This document shows positions 49,408-58,638 of a DNA stretch of 64,000 nucleotides, piece after piece. The notes beneath the pieces are model-generated. The model did not search any database, was not told where the DNA came from, and saw only the letters and a list, made by a program, of their open reading frames with translations. Position numbers and translations under genes: made by a program. Every line of letters starts with the position of its first letter. Position 1 is the stretch's first letter. The DNA is from Bacteroidales bacterium (GTDB taxonomy: Bacteria; Bacteroidota; Bacteroidia; Bacteroidales; Tenuifilaceae). Location: NCBI GenBank assembly GCA_013141385.1, contig JABFRB010000016.1:186001-250000 (forward strand). Direction: 5' to 3'.

Positions 49408-49800
49408 ATGGAAATACTTAGTTTTGGTGCGTGGTGGGAAGGGTTATCAGCCTTTACCAAAATCTATTGGATGATTGCAATTCCTGCTTCTATCATATTT
49501 ATTATTCAACTCGGAACATCTCTTCTTAAAACAAAGGCAGATACAGAAGTACTTGATACATCAAAAAATGCCGCCTGTGATGATAAAGAGAAAATCTCAT
49601 TTCAATTAATCAATTTCAGAAATTTTATTGGCTTTTTTACAAGCCTCGGATGGAGCGGTTTGGCCTGCATTGATTCTGGGTTATCATCAACTTCAACCAT
49701 CCTAACCTCTTTCATTTGTGGTATTTTGATGATGTCTACAATGGCTGTTATTTTCTACTTCTCCAGTAAATTGATGCAAACAGTAGAGCAAAATTTATAA
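49408..49800 (+). CDS. NfeD/flotillin-operon-type membrane protein
   Basis: 130 residues. FGAWWEGLSAFTKIYWMIAI leads into helix 1 (IPASIIFIIQLGTSLL), an acidic loop holds the next 30 residues, NFRNFIGFFTSLGWSGLACI forms helix 2, and a third helix covers ILTSFICGILMMSTMAVIFY. The pattern is that of small Bacteroidota membrane proteins often next to flotillin genes. No flotillin gene follows here; the next gene is convergent, so the partner may be missing. Confidence 0.6.
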   Translation: MEILSFGAWWEGLSAFTKIYWMIAIPASIIFIIQLGTSLLKTKADTEVLDTSKNAACDDKEKISFQLINFRNFIGFFTSLGWSGLACIDSGLSSTSTILTSFICGILMMSTMAVIFYFSSKLMQTVEQNL

Positions 49801-49828
49801 ATAACAAGCAGGAAAACCTGCTTGTTAT
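49801..49828. terminator. Bidirectional terminator
   Basis: ATAACAAGCAGG and CCTGCTTGTTAT are perfect 12-base arms around AAAA, starting right after the stop of the gene before and lying between two convergent genes. Confidence 0.75.
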
Positions 49829-49856
49829 AATGATATCTGCTTCTAATGTACTTTAA

Positions 49857-50282
49857 CTATCGCCTAAGTTCTGCTGCCTCTTTATTCAAACGGATGTCCT
49901 CCTCGGATTCAGGTTCAATAATAATACCATGAGCACGAGGCTTTGTATTATCATCTACATGAACAAAGGAGATAAAACCATCAACAATTATAGAACTAGG
50001 ATTGTTGACACGAGTAACTTTAACGTAAGAAGTAAGACTGGTTTTTCCAGCATAAACAATTTTGCTTGTGTAACAAATGCATTCGCCTGGTTTAACCGGA
50101 CTGCTAAAATACATACCATGTATTTTAAGGCATATAATATATCGGGGATTTATTAATGATGATGCCGAAACAAAACCCGACTCAACAAACCATTCTGCAC
50201 TTCTTCCAGCATAAAGCGTTCCGTGGTGGTTTAAATCCTCACTCTTAACAAGCCTATGCGTCGGATACTCATTAATCTTCAT
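49857..50282 (-). CDS. Acyl-CoA thioesterase, hotdog fold
   Basis: 141 residues of the cytoplasmic acyl-CoA hydrolase (BACH/YciA-like) type: HGTLYAGRSAEWFVESGFVS holds the usual active-site helix with an acidic residue, followed by YIICLKIHGMYFSSPVKPGE and VDGFISFVHVDDNTKPRAHG. Expected reaction: hydrolysis of acyl-CoA to free acid and CoA. Convergent to the membrane protein gene; single gene. Confidence 0.82.
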   Translation of the reverse strand: MKINEYPTHRLVKSEDLNHHGTLYAGRSAEWFVESGFVSASSLINPRYIICLKIHGMYFSSPVKPGECICYTSKIVYAGKTSLTSYVKVTRVNNPSSIIVDGFISFVHVDDNTKPRAHGIIIEPESEEDIRLNKEAAELRR

Positions 50283-50388
50283 ATATTATTTTTTAATGCT
50301 GCAAAGGTAAATTCAAAATCATCATCATGCCACAAAGTATCCATGTTATAAAACTCTGTTTAATAAGATGTAACCAAATAATTTGATA

Positions 50389-51294
50389 CTAGGCGGAAGG
50401 ATTACCCTTAAAAGAAGGCCTACTTACAAGGTAAACTCCAACAAAAACGAGGACAACAGCTACTATTTTAGGTGCATCAATAATGTCTTGTCCAACTAGA
50501 ACTGCTACAAAAGATGCCAACACGGGCTGTGAATAGTTATATATACTAACAGTAGTGGCTCTTACATTTCGTAAACCCCAACTCATTAGCAAGTAGGCTA
50601 AAAATGTTGAACCAAGGAGTACGAATAGAATTGAACCCCATATAGATGCTGGTATAGTAGACCAACTAGTATCGAGTAATTCACTATAGCCAAAAGGCGC
50701 AACAAACAGAAAGCCAACAAAGAAAACACCTTTCATCACTGTTATTGGATCATATCTTTGCATAAGCGGTTTTGCAACAATCAGGTAACCGGCATATGAA
50801 AGAGTACTTAAAAAAATCATCACATTTCCTAAGAAGTGTTCTGAACTAAAACTGATTACCCCACGATTAAGTATAACTAGCAAAGCACCACTTGCTCCTA
50901 ATATCAACCCAAAAATTCTTGTGAAAGTTATTTTCTCTCTGATTGCCATTGATGCTATTATCATTACAAGTATTGGATTAATTGTTACAATGATTGATGA
51001 GTCAATGGGTGATGTAAAATTTAAACCATTCAAAAATATAAATTGGTTAAAAGCAACACCAAGTAAACCTGCAGCAATAAAACGGGGATAGTCCTTTCTC
51101 TGTATTTTTTCCTTTTTTATAAAACTGGAAAGTAAAAAGTATAATGGAAACGCAATAATAATCCTAAGTAATGTAAAGCCATTTGGTTTAAGGTAGTTCG
51201 GCATTATGCCTTTTGCCACTGCATAGTTAATACCAAAAAAAATATTTGCACCTATAATAGAAAGGTGGGCTTTAACAATTTTATCTTTGAACAT
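50389..51294 (-). CDS. EamA/DMT-family transporter
   Basis: 301 residues in two EamA repeats (about 8-135 and 150-290) with ten membrane helices. Typical signature stretches are ANIFFGINYAVAKGIMPNYL at the start, FLNGLNFTSPIDSSIIVTIN in the first repeat and LRNVRATTVSIYNYSQPVLA in the second. Members export amino acids, nucleosides or similar metabolites; the substrate cannot be told. Confidence 0.88.
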   Translation of the reverse strand: MFKDKIVKAHLSIIGANIFFGINYAVAKGIMPNYLKPNGFTLLRIIIAFPLYFLLSSFIKKEKIQRKDYPRFIAAGLLGVAFNQFIFLNGLNFTSPIDSSIIVTINPILVMIIASMAIREKITFTRIFGLILGASGALLVILNRGVISFSSEHFLGNVMIFLSTLSYAGYLIVAKPLMQRYDPITVMKGVFFVGFLFVAPFGYSELLDTSWSTIPASIWGSILFVLLGSTFLAYLLMSWGLRNVRATTVSIYNYSQPVLASFVAVLVGQDIIDAPKIVAVVLVFVGVYLVSRPSFKGNPSA

Positions 51295-51441
51295 ATTTTA
51301 ATAGAGCCTTTACAGAACAGATTACAAAAGTATTTAAAAAAAATTTGGACTCATATTATCACAAATAGTTTACACACAAATTGATTTAATAACCTTTCTC
51401 AAACATATTATTTCTATTTTTGTTAGCCAACAATTTGAAAA

Positions 51442-52554
51442 ATGCATAAAATTAAAGCCGATATTGGAGAAAGTCCTTTAACCCGAATAAAAATACGAAG
51501 TGCTATATACCCTATTATCATTGGATTAGGAGTTGTCGGGTATTTCTTTTATAAAGAATTTAATCCTAAAGCATTTGATGTAATAACTTTTACCAAATGG
51601 TCGGTTTTTTGGTTAATTGTTGCTATTGGATTTATGGGTTTTCGGGATTTTGGTTATATACTTCGCTTAAGGGTTCTTACTGAAAACAAACTCAGCCTTA
51701 GACAATCATTCCGAGTAATAATGCTATGGGAATTTACATCAGCAATCACCCCATCGGCAGTTGGAGGAACAGCCGTAGCCACACTTTACGTGAATAAAGA
51801 AGGAATTAGTGTGGGTAGAAGTTCGGCTGTTGTTATGATTACATCATTTCTCGATGAACTTTACTTTATCCTTTTTTTTCCAATCGTTCTTTTGATTGTC
51901 TCACCAACAGCACTCTTTGGTTTAGGAATAACTACTGGCGGAGTGGTTAAATTCTCCGAAGACCTATTCCTTTTCTGCCTAATAGGATATATTGTAAAAT
52001 TTGTTTGGGTTGTTTTGCTCACTTATGGGCTTTTCGTAAATCCTCGTGGACTAAAATGGCTATTAATGCTTATTTTCAAACTTCCACTTCTGCGTCGTTG
52101 GAAACATGGTGCAAATAGAGCGGGTACTGATATTATCTATAGTTCAATAGAATACAGAAAAAAACCATTTAGTTTCTGGGCAAAAGCATTCGGAACAACA
52201 TTTATTTCTTGGACATCAAGGTATTGCGTTGTAAATGCTTTGCTTTTATCATTTTTTGCCGTAGGTGATCACATGCTAATATTTGCTCGTCAGCTGGCTA
52301 TGTGGATAATAATGCTGATAAGTCCTACACCTGGCGGTAGTGGATTTGCAGAATATATTTTCACCCGATACCTTGGAGAGTTTATCCCTGTAGAACCATT
52401 GATGCTTGGGTCTGTAGTAATAGCCATGGCATTACTCTGGAGGATGATAAGCTACTATCCCTATTTGCTGATTGGAGCAATTATTTTCCCACGCTGGATT
52501 AAAGAAAAATTTGTTAAAAAAATATCGCCAGAGATTAAATCAGAACACATTTAA
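51442..52554 (+). CDS. Lysylphosphatidylglycerol synthase transmembrane-like (UPF0104) protein
   Basis: 370 residues with about eight membrane helices. Signature stretches are FREFTSAITPSAVGG-like (LWEFTSAITPSAVGGTAVAT), MITSFLDELYFILFFPIVLL and LISPTPGGSGFAEYIFTRYL. This is the flippase-like half of MprF-type proteins without the synthetase domain. It probably acts on lipid flipping. TATTTTTG 20 bases before the start fits a -7 element, but its -33 is weak. The next gene (SDR) follows 11 bases later. Confidence 0.83.
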   Translation: MHKIKADIGESPLTRIKIRSAIYPIIIGLGVVGYFFYKEFNPKAFDVITFTKWSVFWLIVAIGFMGFRDFGYILRLRVLTENKLSLRQSFRVIMLWEFTSAITPSAVGGTAVATLYVNKEGISVGRSSAVVMITSFLDELYFILFFPIVLLIVSPTALFGLGITTGGVVKFSEDLFLFCLIGYIVKFVWVVLLTYGLFVNPRGLKWLLMLIFKLPLLRRWKHGANRAGTDIIYSSIEYRKKPFSFWAKAFGTTFISWTSRYCVVNALLLSFFAVGDHMLIFARQLAMWIIMLISPTPGGSGFAEYIFTRYLGEFIPVEPLMLGSVVIAMALLWRMISYYPYLLIGAIIFPRWIKEKFVKKISPEIKSEHI

Positions 52555-52565
52555 TTTTCTATAAA

Positions 52566-53282
52566 ATGACAATCTATTATATCACAGGGACTAGCGTAGG
52601 AATTGGAAAAGCCATCGCAGAACAAGCTTTACAAATCGAAAACTCAATTGTATATGGATTTTCTAGAACTTGTAGCATTGAACATGAAAATTACAAACAT
52701 ACTTCGGTCGATTTAAGTAATATTAATGAGGTTAATAGCCTGAAATTTGAAAAACACCCTGTTGCTTTTAAGGTGGTTCTTATCAATAACGCAGGAGTAA
52801 TTGGTGAGATAAAATCAATCGGGAATCAAACAAATGAATCGATAGTAAAGGTGTTTAACTTGAATACGATTTGTCCAGTTCTTTTATCTAATAAATTCAT
52901 TCAAACTTATAAAGACCTTAGTGTTTCTATTGTAATTATCAATATTAGTTCAGGTGCTGGAAGGCATCCAATTGAATCATGGGCTCCATACTGCGCATCA
53001 AAAGCGGCAATTGACATGTTTTCACAAGTACTTCAGGCTGAGAATGGATATGAAACAGACAAAATTAAAATCTTCTCCATTGCACCTGGCATTGTAGATA
53101 CCAACATGCAACAACAGGTAAGGGATTCCAAACCAACAGATTTTCCGCATTTAGAAAAGTTTATTGGGTATAAAAAGAATGGACAACTAGCAACAACTGA
53201 TTCAGTTGCAATGAAAATCCTAAGAATTGCCGAAAAACCACTAGAACATCCAAACGTGCTACTGGATGCCAGAAATCATTAA
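52566..53282 (+). CDS. Short-chain dehydrogenase/reductase
   Basis: 238 residues. The Rossmann start is TIYYITGTSVGIGKAIAEQA (TGxxxGIG). VLINNAGVIG is the NNAG motif, IVIINISSGAGRHPIESW gives the catalytic Ser, and YCASKAAIDMFSQVL gives the Tyr-x3-Lys pair. IFSIAPGIVDTNMQQQ follows the cofactor site. It resembles the sepiapterin/benzil-reductase-like SDR group. Substrate unknown. Eleven bases after the UPF0104 gene. Confidence 0.88.
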   Translation: MTIYYITGTSVGIGKAIAEQALQIENSIVYGFSRTCSIEHENYKHTSVDLSNINEVNSLKFEKHPVAFKVVLINNAGVIGEIKSIGNQTNESIVKVFNLNTICPVLLSNKFIQTYKDLSVSIVIINISSGAGRHPIESWAPYCASKAAIDMFSQVLQAENGYETDKIKIFSIAPGIVDTNMQQQVRDSKPTDFPHLEKFIGYKKNGQLATTDSVAMKILRIAEKPLEHPNVLLDARNH

Positions 53283-53287
53283 AGATG

Positions 53288-53986
53288 TTATTCTTTTTCT
53301 TTAATATATTTAATAAGGGATTCAAAAATTAATTTGCCGTCTGTGTTCCCCAATTCATCATCAGAGGCACGTTCAGGATGTGGCATCATCCCAAATACAT
53401 TCATATCCCGATTGCAAATACCAGCAATATTCTCAAGTGATCCATTAGGATTATCTGCTTCAGAAATATTACCATGTTCATTGCTGTATCGGAACATGAT
53501 TTGACCATGCAGACGCATCTCTGCAATAGTTTCCCTGTCTGCATAATATCGCCCTTCTCCATGAGCAATCGGTATCTTTAAAGCTCTATTTCTTGGAAGG
53601 TAAATTGTAAGTGGTGAAGTTTTGCTATCGGGAACTAGAAAAACATTTTTACAAGAAAATTTCCTATGATTATTATGAAGAAGAGCGCCTGGTAGTAAAC
53701 CTGCCTCGCATAGAATTTGGAAACCATTGCAGATTCCAAAAACATAACCTCCGTTATTGGCAAACTCAACCACCTTTTGCATTATTGGAGAAAAACGAGC
53801 CAAAGCTCCCGAACGAAGGTAATCTCCATAAGAAAATCCACCAGGAAGAATGATTACATCGACATTTTGAATATCGGTGTCTTTATGCCACAGTTCGACA
53901 ACATCTTGCTCAAGAATATTCTTCAAAACATAAATGGTGTCTCGATCGCAATTAGATCCTGGGAAAACAACTACTCCAAACCTCAT
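53288..53986 (-). CDS. purQ: Phosphoribosylformylglycinamidine synthase subunit PurQ
   Basis: 232 residues from ATG 53986 (MRFGVVVFPGSNCDRDT), the family's normal start; the perfect promoter at 54008-54038 lies just upstream and overlaps any longer version. It is a class I glutamine amidotransferase: FGICNGFQILCEAGLLPGAL has the nucleophile Cys, and the His-Glu pair is in FGMMPHPERASDDELG. It delivers ammonia to PurL in purine synthesis. As a stand-alone PurQ, it implies the three-part PurSQL version or a small PurL elsewhere. Confidence 0.94.
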   Translation of the reverse strand: MRFGVVVFPGSNCDRDTIYVLKNILEQDVVELWHKDTDIQNVDVIILPGGFSYGDYLRSGALARFSPIMQKVVEFANNGGYVFGICNGFQILCEAGLLPGALLHNNHRKFSCKNVFLVPDSKTSPLTIYLPRNRALKIPIAHGEGRYYADRETIAEMRLHGQIMFRYSNEHGNISEADNPNGSLENIAGICNRDMNVFGMMPHPERASDDELGNTDGKLIFESLIKYIKEKE

Positions 53987-54007
53987 AACCTTTTTTGTAT
54001 TTCCAGT

Positions 54008-54038
54008 CAAAGATATATATAAAAAATTACCTTCCAAA
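54008..54038 (-). promoter_or_regulatory. Bacteroidota promoter for purQ
   Basis: On the minus strand TTTG, exactly 19 bases, then TATCTTTG: a perfect TTTG-N19-TAnnTTTG. It ends 22 bases before ATG 53986 and supports that start. It may also overlap the region controlling the divergent gene at 54098. Confidence 0.8.
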
Positions 54039-54097
54039 GGTTAAATGATCTTGTCGGTTTAAGGAAGTTTCATAACTTTAGCAAAACTAGTTTGAGT

Positions 54098-55150
54098 ATG
54101 AAAACATTAAGGTTTATAGGTCTTATGTTGCTTACTGTTATTCTCCTTTTAGCATTATTCATTACCTATTCAACACTTACTTACTACAATCCAAAACAAG
54201 AACTCCTAATTGAAGAAAATTCCAAACCTGACACTATTCGGTGTGACTCCACTTTAAAAATTCTTTCGTGGAATATAGGTTATGCGGGTTTAGGCGATAA
54301 TATGGATTTTTTCTATGATAGCGGGAAAAAGGTTCGAGACACATATGACAGGACAAAAGAAAACCTTGATTCTATAATTAAATTCTTATCGATCAATAAA
54401 TCAAACAATTTTTTTCTAATTCAGGAGGTTGACTATTACTCCAAGCGAAGCTATTTTATTAACGAATTGGATACTATTGTTGGTAAAATCGGATACAATG
54501 CTGCACTTGCCCCTAACTATGTTGTAAAGTTTGTGCCCATTCCTCCAACCTCACCAATGGGACAGGTAAACTCAGGTATTTTAAGCTTAAGCAAATATCT
54601 CCCTAAAAAATCTACACGATATGCTTACCCTGGCAAATTTGGATGGCCTACAAGGTTATTCAACCTAAGACGCTGTATGCTGGTAAATCGATACCCTACC
54701 AAAAACGGAAAAGAATTTATACTTATCAACTCTCACATGTCAGCATTTGATGATGGTAGCCTGAAAAAGCAAGAAATGGTTTTTCTTCGTGATTACATTC
54801 TAAATGAGTACTCCAAGGGCAATTACGTTGTTGTTGGAGGGGATTGGAATCAGTGTCCTCCAGACTTCAAACTTAATACATTTGGGGAAAATTTTAAGGT
54901 AGAATTCTTTAAACTCACCAACATCAGCAATGATTTTATGCCAAGCGATTGGAGGTTTATTGATGACCCCAAACAGCCAACAAATCGTTATTTAAATGAA
55001 CCTTTTTTCCCAGGAAAAACGTATTCATCAATAATTGATCTTTTTCTTCTATCTCCAAATATTGAGTTAATTCACAACAAAACATTCAATCTTAATTTTA
55101 AAAACTCTGATCATAATCCAATATCTATTGAATTTAAACTTAAAAATTAG
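54098..55150 (+). CDS. Membrane-anchored endonuclease/exonuclease/phosphatase family protein
   Basis: 350 residues from ATG 54098 (a TTG at 54092 adds two residues). An N-terminal membrane anchor (FIGLMLLTVILLLALFITYS) is followed by an EEP fold: LKILSWNIGYAGLGD, NFFLIQEVDYYSKRSYF (metal Glu), INSHMSAFDDGSLKKQE, VVVGGDWNQCPPD (GDWN motif) and KNSDHNPISIEFKL (final SDH). All metal-site residues are present. The substrate could be nucleic acid or phospholipid-type; the anchor suggests it acts outside the cytoplasm. Confidence 0.86.
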   Translation: MKTLRFIGLMLLTVILLLALFITYSTLTYYNPKQELLIEENSKPDTIRCDSTLKILSWNIGYAGLGDNMDFFYDSGKKVRDTYDRTKENLDSIIKFLSINKSNNFFLIQEVDYYSKRSYFINELDTIVGKIGYNAALAPNYVVKFVPIPPTSPMGQVNSGILSLSKYLPKKSTRYAYPGKFGWPTRLFNLRRCMLVNRYPTKNGKEFILINSHMSAFDDGSLKKQEMVFLRDYILNEYSKGNYVVVGGDWNQCPPDFKLNTFGENFKVEFFKLTNISNDFMPSDWRFIDDPKQPTNRYLNEPFFPGKTYSSIIDLFLLSPNIELIHNKTFNLNFKNSDHNPISIEFKLKN

Positions 55151-55366
55151 ATAGTCAGTAGATCCGGGTTAAATTTAAATTATCGTTAAAAGGATAACGA
55201 TTTAAAATAAAAATCCATAAGACTTTTGCAGATTTGCAAAGTATTTATATTTTTAGCAAGTTAAAGCTTTGCTGAATTTTATTTTTTTGCTTTAATTACT
55301 AAGTGTTTATAAACAAATAGTATTGAATCAGGCGTTGGTAACCTGATAAAATCTCAGGCTTTTGAT

Positions 55367-56206
55367 ATGGTGGTAACAGATCAGGATCTTCAATACTTTG
55401 TAACGGCTCTTAAAAACGTAACTAAATATGATTTTACCGAGTATTCGGATAAATCATTAAAACGACGTCTTCTAAAAGTTCTAACCGATTTTAACTTAGA
55501 CCTTTCGGGTTTAATTACTAATATCAAGTTAGATAATTGCTTTGCTGAAAAAATAGTTAAAGAGATTACTGTAAATACAACGGAACTATTTCGTGATCCC
55601 CCAGTATGGCATCTACTCCGTTCTCGGGTGCTCCCTCGATTTAAAAACAATAAGACCATTAACATCTGGCATGCAGGCTGTTCAACTGGTCAGGAGGTGT
55701 ACTCGATGATGATTTTGCTAAATGAAATGGATATGCTTGATAGAGCTAAAATATTTGCAACAGATATAAATACAGATGTTTTAGACACCTCGAAGCGAGG
55801 GGTTTATAAATATCGATTTAATATAGGTTACCTAGATAATTTTGATAAAGTAATTAAACAAAACCCGTTGAACTTCGAAGAATATAATGAGGTTCCTTAC
55901 GAAAAATATTTTGACATTGATAAACTAAAGGATACTATAACCATAAAGAAGTTCCTAACAGACAAACCTATTTTCCGTAAACACGATTTAGTAAGGGATG
56001 GAAATCTGTTTTTTGCAAAATTTGATTTAATTTTATGTAGGAATGTAATTATTTACTTTAACTATAGCCTACAGAATAAGGTTTTTGAACTTTTCAGTTC
56101 AAACCTTTACCCTAAAGGATGTTTATTGCTCGGTATGCACGAAACTATCCTTGGTCCTTGGGCAAATAAGTTTGAAAAAATTGGTCAAGCATATGTTAAA
56201 AAATAA
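55367..56206 (+). CDS. CheR-type protein-glutamate methyltransferase
   Basis: 279 residues: N-terminal CheR helical domain (YDFTEYSDKSLKRRLLKVLT), VNTTELFRDPPVWHLLRSRV, and the SAM-binding site WHAGCSTGQEVYSM around residue 105. LILCRNVIIYFNYSLQNKVF near 225-245 is the conserved CheR segment. No Che receptor gene lies beside it; the likely methyl acceptors are in the Cache-HAMP sensor encoded next. First gene of a signalling operon running to the right edge. Confidence 0.92.
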   Translation: MVVTDQDLQYFVTALKNVTKYDFTEYSDKSLKRRLLKVLTDFNLDLSGLITNIKLDNCFAEKIVKEITVNTTELFRDPPVWHLLRSRVLPRFKNNKTINIWHAGCSTGQEVYSMMILLNEMDMLDRAKIFATDINTDVLDTSKRGVYKYRFNIGYLDNFDKVIKQNPLNFEEYNEVPYEKYFDIDKLKDTITIKKFLTDKPIFRKHDLVRDGNLFFAKFDLILCRNVIIYFNYSLQNKVFELFSSNLYPKGCLLLGMHETILGPWANKFEKIGQAYVKK

Positions 56207-56236
56207 TATTATTCAATGTAATTAAAAATTTTTGAG

Positions 56237-58615
56237 ATGAAGTTTACTCAAAACCTGAACCTGAATAAACGTATACTACTATTCATTATCCCAATAGTTG
56301 TGATTCTGTATGCAGCCTCTGGGTTTACGCTCTATAAACTTTCCACAAAGAGGGTAATGATAGTTGCCCAAAAAGAGATGAATGTTTTACTTAACACTCT
56401 ATCGGAAACAATTCAAATGGTAGAGAATCAAACCGAATCAGGTTTTAGCAATTTCGATTATCAAATGCTTAAGCCATTGTTTAATCAAAGGGCATACTAC
56501 AAAACAGATTTTCCTTTCCTAATAGATAATTCAGGTCAATACTTGATTCATGCCTTTAAGGAAGGTCAAAAAATTCCCACTTCAATACTCCAGCAACTAA
56601 AATCAACAAACAGCAAGCAGGGCGTTGTCAAATATTCTGATTATAAGGATGGTAGCAAACAAGATATGCTTTTCTATTTTAAATTCATAGATCAATACAA
56701 GGCATACTTAGGCATTTCGGTTGGTAAAGATGAAGTTCTTGAGAGAACTTCTCAAAACAGAACATTGTTAATTATCATAGTTATTCTCGCTTCAATAGTT
56801 TTCTTCCTAGCTATTACTTATACTTTAAAACCAATAATTAGTATTATTAATGAAATTAATGCTGCTGTCAACAATCTAGCAGGTGGGAAAACAGCCGATA
56901 AGATAAAGTACAAAAACAATGATGAGATAGGTCATATTGTGAATTCAATGAACCATTTGATAGACAATCTAAAGCATAAAGCTGATTTTGCTAATGAAAT
57001 TGGGAAAAATCATCTGGAAGCGGAGTTTATCACTTCGGGAGAACAGGATTTACTTGGAAATTCGCTTATCAATATGCGAGAAAGTCTTAAACTTGCTAAA
57101 ATAGAAGAATCAAAAAGAAAACAAGAAGACGAAGCTAGAAACTGGACAACAACTGGGCTTGCAAAATTCGGAGATATCCTTCGCCAAAACAACGATAACC
57201 TAAATAAACTTGCCGATAATGTAATTCAAAACCTTGTTAATTACCTTAATGCTAATCAAGGGGGATTATTCATATATAATGATGATAACCCTGAAAATAA
57301 GCATCTTGAATTAATATCTGCATTCGCGTACAACAGAAAAAAGTTTTTTGAAAAAAGGATTTTACTAGGAGAAGGACTTGTTGGTACATGTGCCGTTGAA
57401 AAGGAGACTATCTACCTCAAAGAAATTCCAACTGAATATATTAGAATTACCTCCGGTCTCGGTGAGGCAATACCTAAATCATTACTTATTGTTCCATTAA
57501 AACTTGAAGATTCAATTTTTGGCGCAATTGAAATTGCCTCATTCGACGAATTTAAGGATACTGAAATAGATTTTGTTGAAAAAATCGGTGAAAGCATTTC
57601 GTCAACGCTTTCGTCGGTGAAAAACAGCATTCGGACCAACCTCCTTCTTGAGCAATCACAGCAACAACGTGAAGAAATGTCCGCGCAGGAAGAAGAGATG
57701 CGTCAAAATATGGAGGAAATGCAAGCCACTCAGGAAGAAATGGCCCGCAAAACAATAGAAATGGAAGGGATGACTGCTGCAATAAATGAAGCATTGCTCT
57801 ACTGCGAATTAAGCGAGGATGGAATTATCTATAACCCTAATAATAATATTCTAGCATTAATAGGTTCAACTAGATTGGAGACAGAAGGAAAGAATATATT
57901 AGAATTTATCCATCCCGAAGAAAAAGGGATGTTTCAAGGTTCATGGTCAGAAGTAATGAATGGAAACTCAAGTAGATCAACAATGCATTGGGTTAACAAA
58001 AACGGAATTGATCTTTATATTGTTGTTAATATAAGTCCTGCCTTAGATGATAGCGGTTCTATTTTTAAAATTTATTTACTCGGACAAGATGTAACTGAAT
58101 CTAAACTTATCGAACTTCGAGCACAAAGCCAAGCAGTTGAACTTGAAGAAAGTTTACTGGAAATTAGGGTAGAACAGGAGCTAAACGAGCAACGGGAGGA
58201 TGAGATGAAAGCTCTTCTTCAAGCTCTTGACCATACTTGTCTAGTCTCTGAACTTGAACCTTCGGGCTTAATCACTTATATCAACAACAAGAACACTGAA
58301 GTTTTAGGCGGTAAAAAAGAAGAAATTGAAGGTAAATTTATTGCCGATATAGATTATCTCGCTAAAAGCAAACCTGCAGAATTTAAAAAGTTTTGGGACA
58401 ATCTCTCAAGCGGGAAAAAGCAAAGTCGAGAATTTAGTTTAACAATAGATAATAAAGAAGTTTGGATTTCTGAAGCATATACCCCAATCATCAATGAACA
58501 CAATCAGATTACAAAAATAATTAACATCGGCTTCAATATCTCTGAAATTAAGCAAAAAGAAAAGGAGATGTCCGCTCTAGTTGCTGAACTTGAAACTTTA
58601 AGGAAGAAAAAATAA
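56237..58615 (+). CDS. Cache-HAMP-GAF-PAS-PAS signalling protein without kinase domain
   Basis: 792 residues. A first membrane helix (15-32) is followed by an external Cache-like sensor domain (35-170), a second helix (178-198), HAMP (199-255), GAF (310-455, with LGEGLVGTCAVEKETIYL), a coiled coil (468-515, with EEEMRQNMEEMQATQEEM), two PAS domains (520-630 and 660-775), and a C-terminal coil. There is no HATPase, GGDEF or classical receptor signalling hairpin. Glu/Gln-rich coils could be the targets of the CheR/CheB enzymes next to it. Probably passes an external signal to the SpoIIE phosphatase encoded downstream. Confidence 0.85.
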   Translation: MKFTQNLNLNKRILLFIIPIVVILYAASGFTLYKLSTKRVMIVAQKEMNVLLNTLSETIQMVENQTESGFSNFDYQMLKPLFNQRAYYKTDFPFLIDNSGQYLIHAFKEGQKIPTSILQQLKSTNSKQGVVKYSDYKDGSKQDMLFYFKFIDQYKAYLGISVGKDEVLERTSQNRTLLIIIVILASIVFFLAITYTLKPIISIINEINAAVNNLAGGKTADKIKYKNNDEIGHIVNSMNHLIDNLKHKADFANEIGKNHLEAEFITSGEQDLLGNSLINMRESLKLAKIEESKRKQEDEARNWTTTGLAKFGDILRQNNDNLNKLADNVIQNLVNYLNANQGGLFIYNDDNPENKHLELISAFAYNRKKFFEKRILLGEGLVGTCAVEKETIYLKEIPTEYIRITSGLGEAIPKSLLIVPLKLEDSIFGAIEIASFDEFKDTEIDFVEKIGESISSTLSSVKNSIRTNLLLEQSQQQREEMSAQEEEMRQNMEEMQATQEEMARKTIEMEGMTAAINEALLYCELSEDGIIYNPNNNILALIGSTRLETEGKNILEFIHPEEKGMFQGSWSEVMNGNSSRSTMHWVNKNGIDLYIVVNISPALDDSGSIFKIYLLGQDVTESKLIELRAQSQAVELEESLLEIRVEQELNEQREDEMKALLQALDHTCLVSELEPSGLITYINNKNTEVLGGKKEEIEGKFIADIDYLAKSKPAEFKKFWDNLSSGKKQSREFSLTIDNKEVWISEAYTPIINEHNQITKIINIGFNISEIKQKEKEMSALVAELETLRKKK

Positions 58616-58638
58616 TATAAAACAGGGCATAAATTGAT

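Noticed and set aside
49199-49474. 91-codon plus-strand frame
   Set aside because: Overlaps the rhodanese-like gene and the start of the next membrane protein in a different register.
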